Shown: piece after piece, positions 1 to 7,039 of the stretch | How the letters are laid out: every line of letters begins with the position of its first letter | How positions within the stretch are numbered: the first letter of the stretch is position 1 | From: JBNJEM01 sp051745935 | Lineage (GTDB): Bacteria > Planctomycetota > Planctomycetia > Pirellulales > Pirellulaceae | Assembly (NCBI GenBank): GCA_051745935.1 | Contig: JBNJEM010000164.1 | Location: forward strand, 1 to 12,548 | Direction of reading: 5' to 3' | DNA: 12,548 nucleotides | Made by a program: the position numbers and the translations under genes | The notes under the pieces: generated by a model | What the model saw: only the letters and a program-made list of their open reading frames with translations | What the model was told of the DNA's origin: nothing | Databases searched by the model: none

Positions 1-98
1 TGGCTCCCACGAGACGAGCTCGTGGGGGGCCTGCGGAGGGTGGGGTCTGGCTGTAGCTTGTGAGTCTTTGGCTCCCACGAGACGAGCTCGTGGGGGGC
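1..98. repeat. Two direct copies of a 30-bp hairpin repeat
   Basis: Two identical 30-bp copies lie at 1-30 and 69-98. Each contains a perfect 8-bp stem with a 5-nt loop (CCCACGAG-ACGAG-CTCGTGGG, first copy at 6-26). On the minus strand the core reads CCACGAG-CTCGT-CTCGTGG, which matches the hairpin in the mobile elements at 8048-8299 and 10709-11021 except for three bases. No gene is visible in 1-201. The hairpins could be terminators of a gene left of the window, but there is no T-tract, so a dispersed palindromic repeat is more likely. Confidence 0.75.
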
Positions 99-115
99 CG
101 CGGATGCGTGGGCGC

Positions 116-219
116 TATCCTTCAGGGGGTCGGATTGGTGCGGCTGAAAAGCGGCGCGACGCAAGCCGTCCTCCCGTGGGTCGGACTCGCGGCGGACACA
201 GTCATCCGCGACCGGTATA
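116..219 (-). repeat. 100-bp TATA-bounded repeat, copy A
   Basis: A 104-bp copy on the minus strand, running from TATA at 219-216 to the degenerate TATC at 119-116. It aligns along its whole length with the copies at 1441, 3186, 3286, 5685 and 12312. It overlaps the end of mqnE: the first base of the repeat is the first base of the Tyr codon in a Tyr-Thr-Gly-Arg-Gly-stop tail, so the repeat supplies the last five codons and the stop of that gene. Confidence 0.85.
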
Positions 220-1368
220 GGGGGTCGCGAGAATCGGGGGGCCCACGTTCCACGCTGCCGGATCCGCGTCCGCCCGCACCACATATCGATACAAGGTATC
301 TCGTTCCACGGGGTCTCGCCCGGCCTCCCTGATCAGCCGGCGAATTTCCGCGACGGACAAGACTTCTGGCGTGGTCGCGCCGGCGTCGTGGTAGATTGAT
401 TCATGCCGTACCGTGCCGTCCAGATCATCGGCTCCGTAAGCCAACGCCGCCTGTGCCGTGCCTGTTCCCATCATGATCCAGTACGCTTTCATGTGGGGGA
501 TGTTATCGAGCATCAATCGCGACACCGCCATGACGCGCAGATCGGTCAAGGCGGAAGCCCTCGTGAGATGGCTCAATCGCGTGTTTCGCGGGTGAAAAGC
601 CAAGGGTACGAACGTTTGAAAACCGCCGGTTTGGTCCTGCAGATCTCGGAGCCGAACGAGGTGGTCAACCCGGTGATCCTCGTTTTCCACGTGACCGTAA
701 AGCATGGTACACGTGGTTCGCAGCCCCAATTGGTGGGCGATCCGGTGGATCTCCAACCACTTTTCCGCGTCCGCCTTATGGTGGCAGAGCTTCTCGCGAA
801 CCTCGGGGTGAAAGATCTCGGCGCCTCCTCCCGGCAAACTGCCCACTCCCGCGTCGATCAGATCTTCCAATACCGCCCGCGCCGGCTTCCTTGCCACGCG
901 TTCAAACCACTCGATTTCCACGGCCGTCCACGCTTTCAAATGGATGGCGGGGAACGCGTCGTGCAGGAGTCGTATGGCGTGGACATACCAATCAAACCCT
1001 TTGCGAGGATGCAGGCCACCCACGATGTGTAGCTCCGTACAGCCGCTCTCCACCGCCTCTCGCCCCCGAGCCAGAATCTGCTCGTCGGTCATCACATAGG
1101 CTTTTCGGTCATCAAGATCGGCGCGGAACACACAGAACGCACACCGATTGACGCACACGTTGGTCGGATTCAAATGGGCGTTCATGTTGTAGTAGGCCAA
1201 GTGACCGTTGATTCGTTCTCGGACACGATTCGCCAACTCACCCACCTCGTGTAACGGCACCTCCTGGCGCATCAAAAAGACCCCCTCGTCCAACGAAAGC
1301 CTTTCGCTTGCGTCAACTTTCGCTCGAATACGTTCCAACGAGCGTTCAACCGAGCGGTCCGTGTTCAT
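202..1368 (-). CDS. mqnE: Aminofutalosine synthase (radical SAM), menaquinone biosynthesis
   Basis: A 388-aa radical SAM enzyme of the futalosine pathway. It joins an adenosyl radical from SAM to the chorismate-derived enolpyruvyl benzoate, giving aminofutalosine; cytosolic. The iron-sulfur motif CVNRCAFC is at residues 72-79 (Cys72, Cys76, Cys79). Family signatures are ELHIVGGLHP, IHLKAWTAVEI, LPGGGAEIF, TMLYGHVE, DHLVRLRDLQDQTGGFQ and PLAFHP; these fit MqnE and not its paralogue MqnC. The open frame extends further upstream to 1779, but the ATG at 1368 is preferred: it has AAGGGA 8 nt upstream, gives the usual family length, and everything before it is translated repeat. The last five residues (YTGRG) are encoded by repeat copy A, so the native C-terminus was probably altered by insertion. 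Repeat copy B lies 72 bp upstream. mqnA, mqnB, mqnC and mqnD are not in this window. Confidence 0.93.
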   Translation of the reverse strand: MNTDRSVERSLERIRAKVDASERLSLDEGVFLMRQEVPLHEVGELANRVRERINGHLAYYNMNAHLNPTNVCVNRCAFCVFRADLDDRKAYVMTDEQILARGREAVESGCTELHIVGGLHPRKGFDWYVHAIRLLHDAFPAIHLKAWTAVEIEWFERVARKPARAVLEDLIDAGVGSLPGGGAEIFHPEVREKLCHHKADAEKWLEIHRIAHQLGLRTTCTMLYGHVENEDHRVDHLVRLRDLQDQTGGFQTFVPLAFHPRNTRLSHLTRASALTDLRVMAVSRLMLDNIPHMKAYWIMMGTGTAQAALAYGADDLDGTVRHESIYHDAGATTPEVLSVAEIRRLIREAGRDPVERDTLYRYVVRADADPAAWNVGPPILATPYTGRG

Positions 1369-1438
1369 GCCGATGATCCCTTGTAGGGCGGGTTGCAGTG
1401 ATTGACCACCACCGGAACCGAGCGGCCTGGGATGAGTA

Positions 1439-1467
1439 TCTATACCGGTCGCGGATGATTTTGTCCG
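1439..1467 (-). promoter_or_regulatory. Possible promoter at the edge of repeat B, facing mqnE
   Basis: On the minus strand the repeat offers CGGACA (1467-1462; GACA shared with the -35 consensus), a 17-bp spacer and TATAGA (1444-1439; 4 of 6 to TATAAT). The -10 is half repeat and half flank. It lies about 70 bp before the mqnE start. This is pattern matching only; start-site data would decide. Confidence 0.3.
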
Positions 1468-1544
1468 CCGCGAGTCCGACCAACGGGAGGACGGCTTGCG
1501 TCGGTCAGCTTTCCATCCGGACGAATCGAACCGCTTGAAATATA
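1441..1544 (+). repeat. 100-bp TATA-bounded repeat, copy B
   Basis: A full 104-bp copy, TATA at 1441-1444 to TATA at 1541-1544, upstream of mqnE with its left end facing that gene. It diverges from the other copies at scattered positions but has no indels, so the period is still exactly 100 bp. The pairing segments TCGCGG and CCGCGA near the left end are kept. Confidence 0.88.
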
Positions 1545-1924
1545 TTTGGCCATGTTCCGTGGGAATAGCCCTGGCAGGCCCGCTCTGGGGTGAGGAAAAA
1601 CTCCAAGTCAGTGCGTTTTGTTTTGTTGCGACTTGCGCCCTGCTGGGTGCGTTGAACCAAGGACGAAGGGGACCGAAAGGACCAAGGGGGCACCGTGGGT
1701 GACCGGCACGGACGCCATTGAAGGTGGTAACGGGCAAGCAGCGGGAGAACGCGGAATAGCCGCTTACCTCTTTCTTCATCCGTGGGTCCGTTCTGCCATC
1801 CGTGGGCCTATTCTTTCATCCGGAGCACCGCTGATGATCGTGACGGCGCGGGTGGCGAGATCTTCGCCAAGTCTAAGCGGGACATGCTCCCCTGTCCACG
1901 CCCTCCATCCGCCCGCGGCGCGCG
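1545..1924. other. Gene-free spacer with short periodic motif
   Basis: No credible gene is seen in these 380 bp between mqnE with its upstream repeat and the 3' end of the HEAT-repeat gene. A purine-rich stretch is near 1660-1690. The words CATCCGTGGG (1777-1786 and 1797-1806) and CATCCGG (1817-1823) recur every 20 bp. Open frames here lack family resemblance and a ribosome binding site. Confidence 0.5.
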
Positions 1925-3151
1925 TCACTGGCTCCCCGCCCCCCCGGCATCCAGTCGCTCAAGGACCCGTTGGGCCAGCTCTCGAACCTGCTTGTCCGGG
2001 TCATTCAACCGGGATTCGAGCGCGGGGACGGCATCGGCGGCGAGCAGCCCGAGTTTTCCGATGGCGAGCGTGGCATACCGACGCGTCTGTACCTCGGAGG
2101 ATTCCAGGGCTTCGATCAGCACCGGCAGCGCGGGCTTGCCGATCTTGACCAGCGAATCGACCGCCTGCAACCGCACCGTCTTGACCGGATCATTCAACCC
2201 CATCACGAGCCCGTCCAAGGCCGTATCCGAGCTGGCGACGTCCGCCAACCACTTGGCGGCCAGCCGTCGCAAATCCGGCACGGCGTTGCTTTGGAGCTCG
2301 GATCGAAAGAACGTTTCGGCACCCTCATTCGGGGCCACCTTCACCAGCGCGAAGAAAGCCGCTCGCCGCACACTCAGCGGCACGCGATCGTTGCGAGCCA
2401 GTTGCGTGATTTGGTTTGTCGCCGACTCAGCCGTCGGCCCCAACTTGGTAATCGCTCGAATCGCTCGGCTTCGATACGCCTCGGACTCCTCTTGGTTCTG
2501 AGCCACCGAGAGCAACGACGGCAGAGCATCCGCCAATCGCGGCGCCGCCAATTTCTCGACGCCCTGCAAAGCGGCATGCCGCAACGCCGGATCGTCGGCG
2601 TCCAACGCCTCAATCAATGCGGCGGCGGCCGCCTCGTTGCCTGGACTGACCCGCCCGATCAGATACACCGCCGCGCCTCGCTTCCGCGCCATGGAACCGT
2701 CGCGCAGCGCCGATACCACGACCGGCATCGCGGCCTCTCCCAGCGCATCCAGAGCTTCGCTTGCCTCCCGTCGTTCAACCGCCGCCTGGCTGCTCATCTG
2801 CTCCAACCATTTGAACACGCGCTCACGGAGCTCGGCGTCGTCCGGCCCACGCGATGGCTTTGTCGCCAGGTCCGATTTCGGGCCACTTGGCTTTTGGGCT
2901 TCCGTGTCATCCTTCACCGTACCGTTCGTCTGGCCCGCCGCCTCTTGGTCTTCCCGCCCCGGACCCGACTCTTGCCGTACGTCGCCGCCGGCTGGCTGTT
3001 GGCCATCCGATTCCACGGGGGCCCCCCGCTGATCGCTGGGGGTCTTCGTCGCCCGGTCGGCGGGCCGATTTCGCCGAGAACACCCCGCCGTTGCAATGAG
3101 TGCAACCAGTACAACACCTAGAACGGGTGCTCCTTTCGTAAAAGGCATCAT
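1925..3151 (-). CDS. HEAT-repeat lipoprotein
   Basis: A 408-aa predicted lipoprotein. Residues 4-23 form a signal peptide with a hydrophobic core ending Ala-Thr-Ala-Gly before Cys24, a lipobox with an atypical Thr at -3. Residues 25-105 are a low-complexity, polar, Pro/Gly/Gln/Glu-rich linker. Residues 106-400 are a chain of helical HEAT repeats (for example DALGEAAMPVVVSALRD, DADDPALRHAALQGVEKL, LNDPVKTVRLQAVDSLVKIG, ESSEVQTRRYATLAIGKLG, LNDPDKQVRELAQRVLERL), likely a protein-binding scaffold outside the cytoplasmic membrane. No catalytic motif is visible. Start: two ATGs stand in a row at 3151 and 3148; GGAG lies 6 nt before the first. The frame is open further upstream only through translated repeats. 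Repeats C and D lie 34 bp upstream. Its partner is unknown; a link with menaquinone synthesis is suggested only by position. Confidence 0.85.
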   Translation of the reverse strand: MMPFTKGAPVLGVVLVALIATAGCSRRNRPADRATKTPSDQRGAPVESDGQQPAGGDVRQESGPGREDQEAAGQTNGTVKDDTEAQKPSGPKSDLATKPSRGPDDAELRERVFKWLEQMSSQAAVERREASEALDALGEAAMPVVVSALRDGSMARKRGAAVYLIGRVSPGNEAAAAALIEALDADDPALRHAALQGVEKLAAPRLADALPSLLSVAQNQEESEAYRSRAIRAITKLGPTAESATNQITQLARNDRVPLSVRRAAFFALVKVAPNEGAETFFRSELQSNAVPDLRRLAAKWLADVASSDTALDGLVMGLNDPVKTVRLQAVDSLVKIGKPALPVLIEALESSEVQTRRYATLAIGKLGLLAADAVPALESRLNDPDKQVRELAQRVLERLDAGGAGSQ

Positions 3152-3181
3152 CCGTCGCGACTCCGGCCCACGGCTGGCCCC

Positions 3182-3187
3182 ATTATA
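3182..3187 (-). promoter_or_regulatory. Perfect -10 hexamer at the edge of repeat C, facing the HEAT gene
   Basis: The minus strand reads TATAAT across the boundary of repeat C, about 30 bp before the start codon. The repeat's -35-like site (here CGGAGA) would be 19 bp away, longer than ideal. A leaderless or short-leader transcript is implied. Tentative. Confidence 0.35.
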
Positions 3188-3289
3188 TGCCGGTCGCGGA
3201 TGACTTTCTCCGCCGCGAGTCCGACCAACGGGAGGACGGCTTGCGTCGGGCAACGTTCCACCCGGAAAAATCCAACCGCCTGAAATATA
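3186..3289 (+). repeat. 100-bp TATA-bounded repeat, copy C (tandem)
   Basis: First of two head-to-tail copies. It starts TATG at 3186-3189 and ends TATA at 3286-3289; that TATA is also the first four bases of copy D. Contains the small hairpin arms TTCC/GGAA around 3255-3269. It lies immediately upstream of the HEAT-repeat gene. Confidence 0.9.
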
Positions 3290-3389
3290 CCGGTCGCGGA
3301 CGATTGTCTCCGCCGCGAGTCCGACCAACGGGAGGACGGCTTGCGTCGGGCAGCTTTCCACCCGGAAAAATCCAACCGCCTGAAATATA
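3286..3389 (+). repeat. 100-bp TATA-bounded repeat, copy D (tandem)
   Basis: Second tandem copy, from TATA at 3286 to TATA at 3386-3389. It is nearly identical to copy C, so the tandem pair is probably recent. It carries a perfect 5-bp hairpin with a 4-nt loop, TTTCC-ACCC-GGAAA, near its right end. Confidence 0.9.
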
Positions 3390-3751
3390 AACCGAGCACC
3401 TCTCCAACCGGAAACAGCCAACCGACGACAGTCCAACATCGCTTTCCGTCCTCCGCTTTCATCCCATCCCACGTCCAAGTACACGGCAACTCCGCAAAAA
3501 GGGTACGCCATATCATGCCCGGGGTGCAAGTGACATTCGCGCCCCAAATGACCAAGGCTGATTCTGAAACACCCTGGGAGAACGGCGAATGGCGAATCTG
3601 TTTAGTCGTATGCAGTCCAAGAATCGCCCGAGCCTCCCATGATGCGGCGGCAATGAGTTTCTGAAAATCCTGGACGTTTTCGGCGATCGGTTCGACAGAA
3701 AGGTTGTGCGACAGGAAAATCGTGCTTTAGGGAAAGATCAATTTCACACGC
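3390..3751. other. Gene-free spacer
   Basis: No gene can be supported in these 362 bp. The minus strand is open in one frame from about 3700 to the repeats and has mixed protein-like composition, but it has no good start, no ribosome binding site and no recognised family, and it runs into translated repeat. It may be a decayed gene. Confidence 0.4.
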
Positions 3752-4675
3752 CTAAACGCACAGGTCCAGCGTAATGACCACGAAGAGCCCGAAACTGATC
3801 ACGGCATTCACGTTGAAGAAGGCCATGTTCACGCGGGACAAATCGTCCGGGCGGACCAGCCAGTGTTCGTACAGCAACAGCAACGCCGCCAAGCTGATCC
3901 CCGCGCCGTAGATCCACCCCAATGGTAAGGCTGGCCCACCCCACCAACCACTCCAAGGCAACGCGAACAGCGCGACGATCATCCCCAAATGGCACGCCGC
4001 CGCGATCCGCAAAGCGCCCCACACCCCGAGACGGGCCGGCACGCTGTGCAGCCGCGCTGAGACATCGAAGTCGGCGTCCAGACACGCATAGATCATGTCG
4101 AATCCCGCCACCCACAGTAGCACCGCCGCGCCCAGGATTATCGCCGGCAGGATATCCAGCCATCTGTCCATCAGCACGTGCCCCCGTATCGCGATCCATG
4201 CCGCGATGGGCGCCAACATCAAAGCACCGCCAAGCCAGAAATGCGCCAGCGACGTGAGGCGTTTCGCATGGCTGTAGCCGAACAAGAACGCCAACAGCGG
4301 CACGGAGAACAGCAACGGGATGACATTGGGAAGAAACAGCAACGTGCCCGCCACAAGCCCAATGGACATGGTGACGGCAAACACCATCACGCTTGTCACG
4401 GACAACGCACCGGCAGGCAAGTGCCGCTGACGCGTGCGAGGATTCCGCGCATCGATATTTCGATCCACGAGACGATTGTACGCCATGGCGGCGCTTCGCG
4501 CGCAAACCATGCAGACCAAAATGCCGAACAAGTCACGCCAGCGAAACGCGATAACGTCCCCCGTCGCCGTCGGCACCCTCCACGCCATAATCGCCGCCGA
4601 CAAGGCAAAAGGGAGCGCGAAAACGGTATGGCTGAAACGAACCATCTCCAGCATCTGCCGCATCCGACACCACAT
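3752..4675 (-). CDS. mqnP: UbiA-family prenyltransferase, probable MqnP of the futalosine pathway
   Basis: A 307-aa integral membrane prenyltransferase that would attach a polyprenyl chain to the 6-naphthoate intermediate of the futalosine menaquinone route. The first Asp-rich motif is NRLVDRNID (residues 67-75: Asn67, Asp71, Asp75) and the second is YACLDADFD (Asp200, Asp204 and neighbours); both bind Mg-diphosphate. About eight hydrophobic helices follow the UbiA pattern, and the N-terminal VRFSHTVFALPFAL is typical of bacterial UbiA/MqnP. The ATG at 4675 has AAGGA 8 nt upstream. The UbiX-like gene lies 202 bp upstream on the same strand. The UbiA fold alone does not fix the substrate; MqnP is chosen because mqnE, ubiX and ubiE are neighbours. 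A 4-hydroxybenzoate enzyme for ubiquinone is unlikely in an mqn-type organism. Confidence 0.88.
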   Translation of the reverse strand: MWCRMRQMLEMVRFSHTVFALPFALSAAIMAWRVPTATGDVIAFRWRDLFGILVCMVCARSAAMAYNRLVDRNIDARNPRTRQRHLPAGALSVTSVMVFAVTMSIGLVAGTLLFLPNVIPLLFSVPLLAFLFGYSHAKRLTSLAHFWLGGALMLAPIAAWIAIRGHVLMDRWLDILPAIILGAAVLLWVAGFDMIYACLDADFDVSARLHSVPARLGVWGALRIAAACHLGMIVALFALPWSGWWGGPALPLGWIYGAGISLAALLLLYEHWLVRPDDLSRVNMAFFNVNAVISFGLFVVITLDLCV

Positions 4676-4877
4676 CCCGCCATTCCTTTCCTCTCAACCG
4701 TTTTCCCCGACTTCAGCCTACTGGTTTGACAACACCACGAATTGGGAGGCGACTGGCAAAGCCCGTGGTACCCTAATCGTTTGGCCGTGACAAAACCCCT
4801 TCGCTCGCTAGAGACTTCGCATGACCGCCTGGCACCCTTTGGCCCTGGCCCGGCAACGCCGCCGCGGCACGCTTGAC

Positions 4878-5501
4878 TCAGGAGAACCCGTCTCCCCAGC
4901 GGTCCATCAGCGAGTGCGCCACCCGCAACTGGTCCAGGACCCGCGCCACCACGAAATCGACCAGATCACTGACGTGTTCCACGCCGTGGTACCAGCCTGG
5001 CGCGGCGGGAAGGACAACGCCGCCGGCTTCGCACACGCGGCGCATATTGTCGATGTAAGCGAGCGATAACGGCGTTTCCCGCAGCACCAGCACCAACTTC
5101 CTTCTCTCCTTCAAATGAACCTCGGCCGCCCGTTGCACCAGGGTGGTGCTCGATCCATGGGCCACGGCACTCAACGTGCCCCCGGAACAGGGACACACCA
5201 CCATGCCGGCCGTAGGAGCCGAGCCGCTGGCGGGCGCCGAGAAGTAGTTGTCAAAGTGATAGTAGTGGATATATCGCAAGCCATGGTCGCCGACGCCCAG
5301 TTCCAAGTCCGCCGCGGAAAACCGATCCAGATCCACGTCAAGACCGAGTTCCTGCTGTAACACGGTTTTCCCGGATCGGCTGATCGTCAGTTGCACGGGA
5401 CGTTCCGCTTGGATCAGCATCTCCAGCAACCGGTGCGCGTAGACCGCGCCGCTCGCCCCCGTGATCCCCACCACGATCGGAAGATTCCGTTCACTATTCA
5501 T
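4878..5501 (-). CDS. ubiX: UbiX-type flavin prenyltransferase
   Basis: A 207-aa enzyme that prenylates reduced FMN to make the prenyl-FMN cofactor of UbiD-type decarboxylases. Family motifs: VVGITGASGAVYA (residues 10-22, FMN phosphate binding), SRSGKTVL (41-48), CPCSGGTLSAVAHG (103-116), LKERRKLVLVLRETPL (130-145, with the conserved Arg141) and LPAAPGWYH with Tyr171 in the place of the usual PAFY tyrosine. The ATG at 5501 is preferred to the in-frame TTG at 5534 because homologues begin a few residues before VVGITGASG; the ribosome binding site is weak (GGTGG). In the futalosine route such a protein (sometimes called MqnM) supports the UbiD-like MqnL, which is not in this window. Repeat E lies 183 bp upstream. 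Confidence 0.93.
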   Translation of the reverse strand: MNSERNLPIVVGITGASGAVYAHRLLEMLIQAERPVQLTISRSGKTVLQQELGLDVDLDRFSAADLELGVGDHGLRYIHYYHFDNYFSAPASGSAPTAGMVVCPCSGGTLSAVAHGSSTTLVQRAAEVHLKERRKLVLVLRETPLSLAYIDNMRRVCEAGGVVLPAAPGWYHGVEHVSDLVDFVVARVLDQLRVAHSLMDRWGDGFS

Positions 5502-5682
5502 GGAAACCACCACACCGATTGAAACCAATACCAAGCCATTTCACAGCCCGTCATAACATCCGCCCCCGCTTCCAAGGTTTTTTGGATGAGGACAAACACG
5601 AACGGTTGGGTCACGGGCTGTAATCGAGCGGGCGCGATCGCGGAGCGCGCGTTCACGGGAATGGAGCCCCCGGCACGAAACG

Positions 5683-5711
5683 CTTATACGGGTCGCGGAT
5701 GACTTTGCCCG
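5683..5711 (-). promoter_or_regulatory. Possible promoter at the edge of repeat E, facing ubiX
   Basis: On the minus strand: CGGGCA (5711-5706), a 17-bp spacer and TATAAG (5688-5683; 5 of 6 to TATAAT). The geometry is the same as in repeat B. It lies about 180 bp before the ubiX start, so a long leader is implied. Tentative. Confidence 0.3.
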
Positions 5712-5788
5712 CCGCGAGTCCGACCAACGGGAAGACAGCTTGCGTCGAGCCGCTTTCCACCCGGACCAATCCGACCGCCTGAAGTATA
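5685..5788 (+). repeat. 100-bp TATA-bounded repeat, copy E
   Basis: A full 104-bp copy, TATA at 5685-5688 to TATA at 5785-5788, with the left end toward ubiX. It differs from the tandem pair at several positions, including both arms of the CCGAC/GTCGG inverted repeat region. Its last 16 bp belong to the block duplicated further right. Confidence 0.88.
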
Positions 5789-5964
5789 CACCCTATTGTT
5801 GCATAAAGACGGCGTAGGACGGGTCTCCAGGCCCGTCTTTTACAGCGCATAAATGTCTTTTTGACCGCCTGAAGTATACACCCTATTGTTGCACTATTGT
5901 TGCATAAAGACGGCGTAGGACGGGTCTCCAGGCCCGTCTTTTACAGCGCATAAATGTCTTTTTG
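5773..5964. repeat. Tandem duplication carrying GC-rich hairpins
   Basis: A block of about 90 bp starting at 5773 is repeated from 5863. The second copy has an extra 11 bp, because CTATTGTTGCA is present twice (5883-5893 and 5894-5904). Each copy contains GACGGG-TCTCCAGG-CCCGTC (5818-5837 and 5919-5938) followed by TTTT, with an alternative outer stem AAAGACGG/CCGTCTTT. It could act as a terminator on either strand. The duplicated unit begins inside the right end of repeat E, so it formed after that insertion. Confidence 0.8.
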
Positions 5965-6180
5965 CGGTTGTTTGAAGATCTCACATTTCGTGAGATCCGC
6001 GGACACCAGATCAAGTACGATTTTCTACTTGAAAAGACGGGCCTGGAGACCCGTCCTACATATACTAGTCTTCAGGAGCTGCTGGATGTCGGCGGCGTGA
6101 CCCTACCCAAGTCCATGGTCGACCGAGGCGTCCAAGTGTCCACGAGAGAGAATCGCACGGAACAACCCAAAACCCACTGA
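5962..6180 (+). other. Short open frame crossed in frame by a hairpin repeat; possible remnant
   Basis: A 72-codon frame that would start at TTG (5962) inside the duplicated repeat and end with TGA at 6178-6180. There is no convincing ribosome binding site. The residues KTGLETRPT in the middle are encoded by the hairpin repeat at 6032-6059, between RLFEDLTFREIRGHQIKYD and a hydrophilic tail. No family is recognised. It could be a decayed gene or chance; translation is doubtful. Confidence 0.2.
6032..6059 (-). repeat. Inverted third copy of the GACGGG hairpin; possible terminator after ubiE
   Basis: Reading the minus strand, this is the same sequence as in the duplicated block: GACGGG-TCTCCAGG-CCCGTC (6055-6036) followed by TTTT. 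It lies about 240 bp past the ubiE stop and could end the rbsK-ubiE transcript. The T-run is only four bases, so this is a weak terminator call; the repeat call is firm. Confidence 0.6.
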
Positions 6181-6254
6181 TATGAAACCACTTAAGGGCC
6201 GTTCTCTTGTCAGACTCTACTGGAAGATCCGTCAGATGGCTGAAATCCTACAAC

Positions 6255-6298
6255 AATCTTCCTGTCTTCCAATCTTCCTGTCTTCCAATCTTCCTGTC
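6255..6298. repeat. 16-bp tandem repeat at the ubiE stop
   Basis: The unit AATCTTCCTGTCTTCC occurs twice plus 12 further bases (6255-6270, 6271-6286, 6287-6298). The last partial unit overlaps the first two bases of the ubiE stop codon (6297-6299 on this strand), so the array touches the end of the gene. Confidence 0.85.
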
Positions 6299-7016
6299 AC
6301 TCAGCCCCTTTGGACCCCACGTACAGCGTGGCGATTCCCATGCTGAGGGGATAATAGCGCACATCCGTTAGACCGGCGGCTTCGAGATACTCAACTAGCG
6401 CCGGCCCTTCCGGAAACGCTCCCACGCTTTCCGGCAAGTACCGATAGGCTTCATGTTCATTCCTGGCGAGCCACTGTCCAATTCGGGGCAGCACCTGATG
6501 GAAATACCAACCGTATAACGCACTCATCGGTTGGCGTTGAGGCAGGGAGAACTCGAGGACCACCACCCGGCCCCCCGGGTGGCAAACCCGTGTCATTTCC
6601 CGCAACCCGCGCCCGGCATCGGCAAGATTTCGAAGGCCGAAGGCCACCGAAACAATTTGAAACGTGTCACGTTCAAACGGCAGATCCTGCGCATCGGCTT
6701 CCACGAACGTAATGCGATCGCCATGAGGAACCTTCCGCTGTTTGCGGCGGCCGATCGCCAGCATCTCGTCACAGAAATCCGCCGCCACCACGGGGGATCG
6801 ACCTTTGGTCCGACGAAGGAAAGCAAAGGCCAAATCACCGGTCCCGGTACAAACATCCAGGATCGGCTCGGGCCCTCTGGGCGGTACCCGACGCACCGCG
6901 CGCCAGCGCCAATAGCGATCGATATTGAACGAGAGCAGATGATTCATGCGATCGTACTGGGAAGCGATCGCCCCGAACATCTCTTTCACCCGATTTCCGG
7001 ATTTATCCACGGCCAT
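6297..7016 (-). CDS. ubiE: Demethylmenaquinone methyltransferase (UbiE/MenG)
   Basis: A 239-aa SAM-dependent methyltransferase for the last step of menaquinone synthesis, C-methylation of demethylmenaquinone. Family signatures in order: VKEMFGAIASQYDRMNHLLSF (the conserved M-F-x-x-I-A-x-x-Y-D-x-M-N region, residues 10-30), the SAM loop ILDVCTGTGDLA (52-63), Asp80 after the second strand, DAQDLPF (108-114), VSVAFGLRNLAD (122-133), GGRVVVLEFSLPQ (148-160) and SMGIATLYVG near the end. Length is normal. The ATG at 7016 has GGAG about 10 nt upstream. It follows the ribokinase gene by 23 bp on the same strand, so the two are probably co-transcribed. The 16-bp tandem repeat begins at its stop codon. 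Confidence 0.94.
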   Translation of the reverse strand: MAVDKSGNRVKEMFGAIASQYDRMNHLLSFNIDRYWRWRAVRRVPPRGPEPILDVCTGTGDLAFAFLRRTKGRSPVVAADFCDEMLAIGRRKQRKVPHGDRITFVEADAQDLPFERDTFQIVSVAFGLRNLADAGRGLREMTRVCHPGGRVVVLEFSLPQRQPMSALYGWYFHQVLPRIGQWLARNEHEAYRYLPESVGAFPEGPALVEYLEAAGLTDVRYYPLSMGIATLYVGSKGAE

Positions 7017-7039
7017 TATCCATCCGCTCCAACCTCGAG

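Larger units (their letters stand above)
5502..6296. other. Repeat-filled spacer between ubiX and ubiE
   Basis: These 795 bp hold repeat copy E, a duplicated block with two hairpins, a third inverted hairpin, an inverted repeat GATCTCAC-ATTTC-GTGAGATC at 5977-5997 (8-bp arms) and a 16-bp tandem repeat. No intact known gene is present; 5535-5684 shows nothing recognisable. Confidence 0.7.

Noticed and set aside
1369..1779. Upstream extension of mqnE to 1779 (137 extra residues)
   Set aside because: The extension is translated repeat B and spacer; a good ribosome binding site and normal family length support 1368.
1970..3121. Long plus-strand open frame opposite the HEAT-repeat gene
   Set aside because: Antisense shadow of a GC-rich gene: Arg/Gln/His-rich, with no family resemblance.
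3186..3389. Tandem direct repeats resembling a short CRISPR array
   Set aside because: The repeat unit is 100 bp with no spacers between copies, and there are no cas genes.
3152..3547. Upstream extension of the HEAT-repeat gene to 3547
   Set aside because: It consists of translated repeats C and D and would bury the lipoprotein signal peptide.
3183..3555. Open frames inside the 100-bp repeat, with a recurring peptide QAVGF-RVE-PTQAVLPLVGLAA
   Set aside because: One strand of the repeat lacks stops in all three frames; copies have different flanks, no start codon and no ribosome binding site, and the length is not a multiple of three.
3744..4505. Second minus-strand frame inside the prenyltransferase gene
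   Set aside because: Out-of-frame shadow of a gene with clear UbiA motifs.
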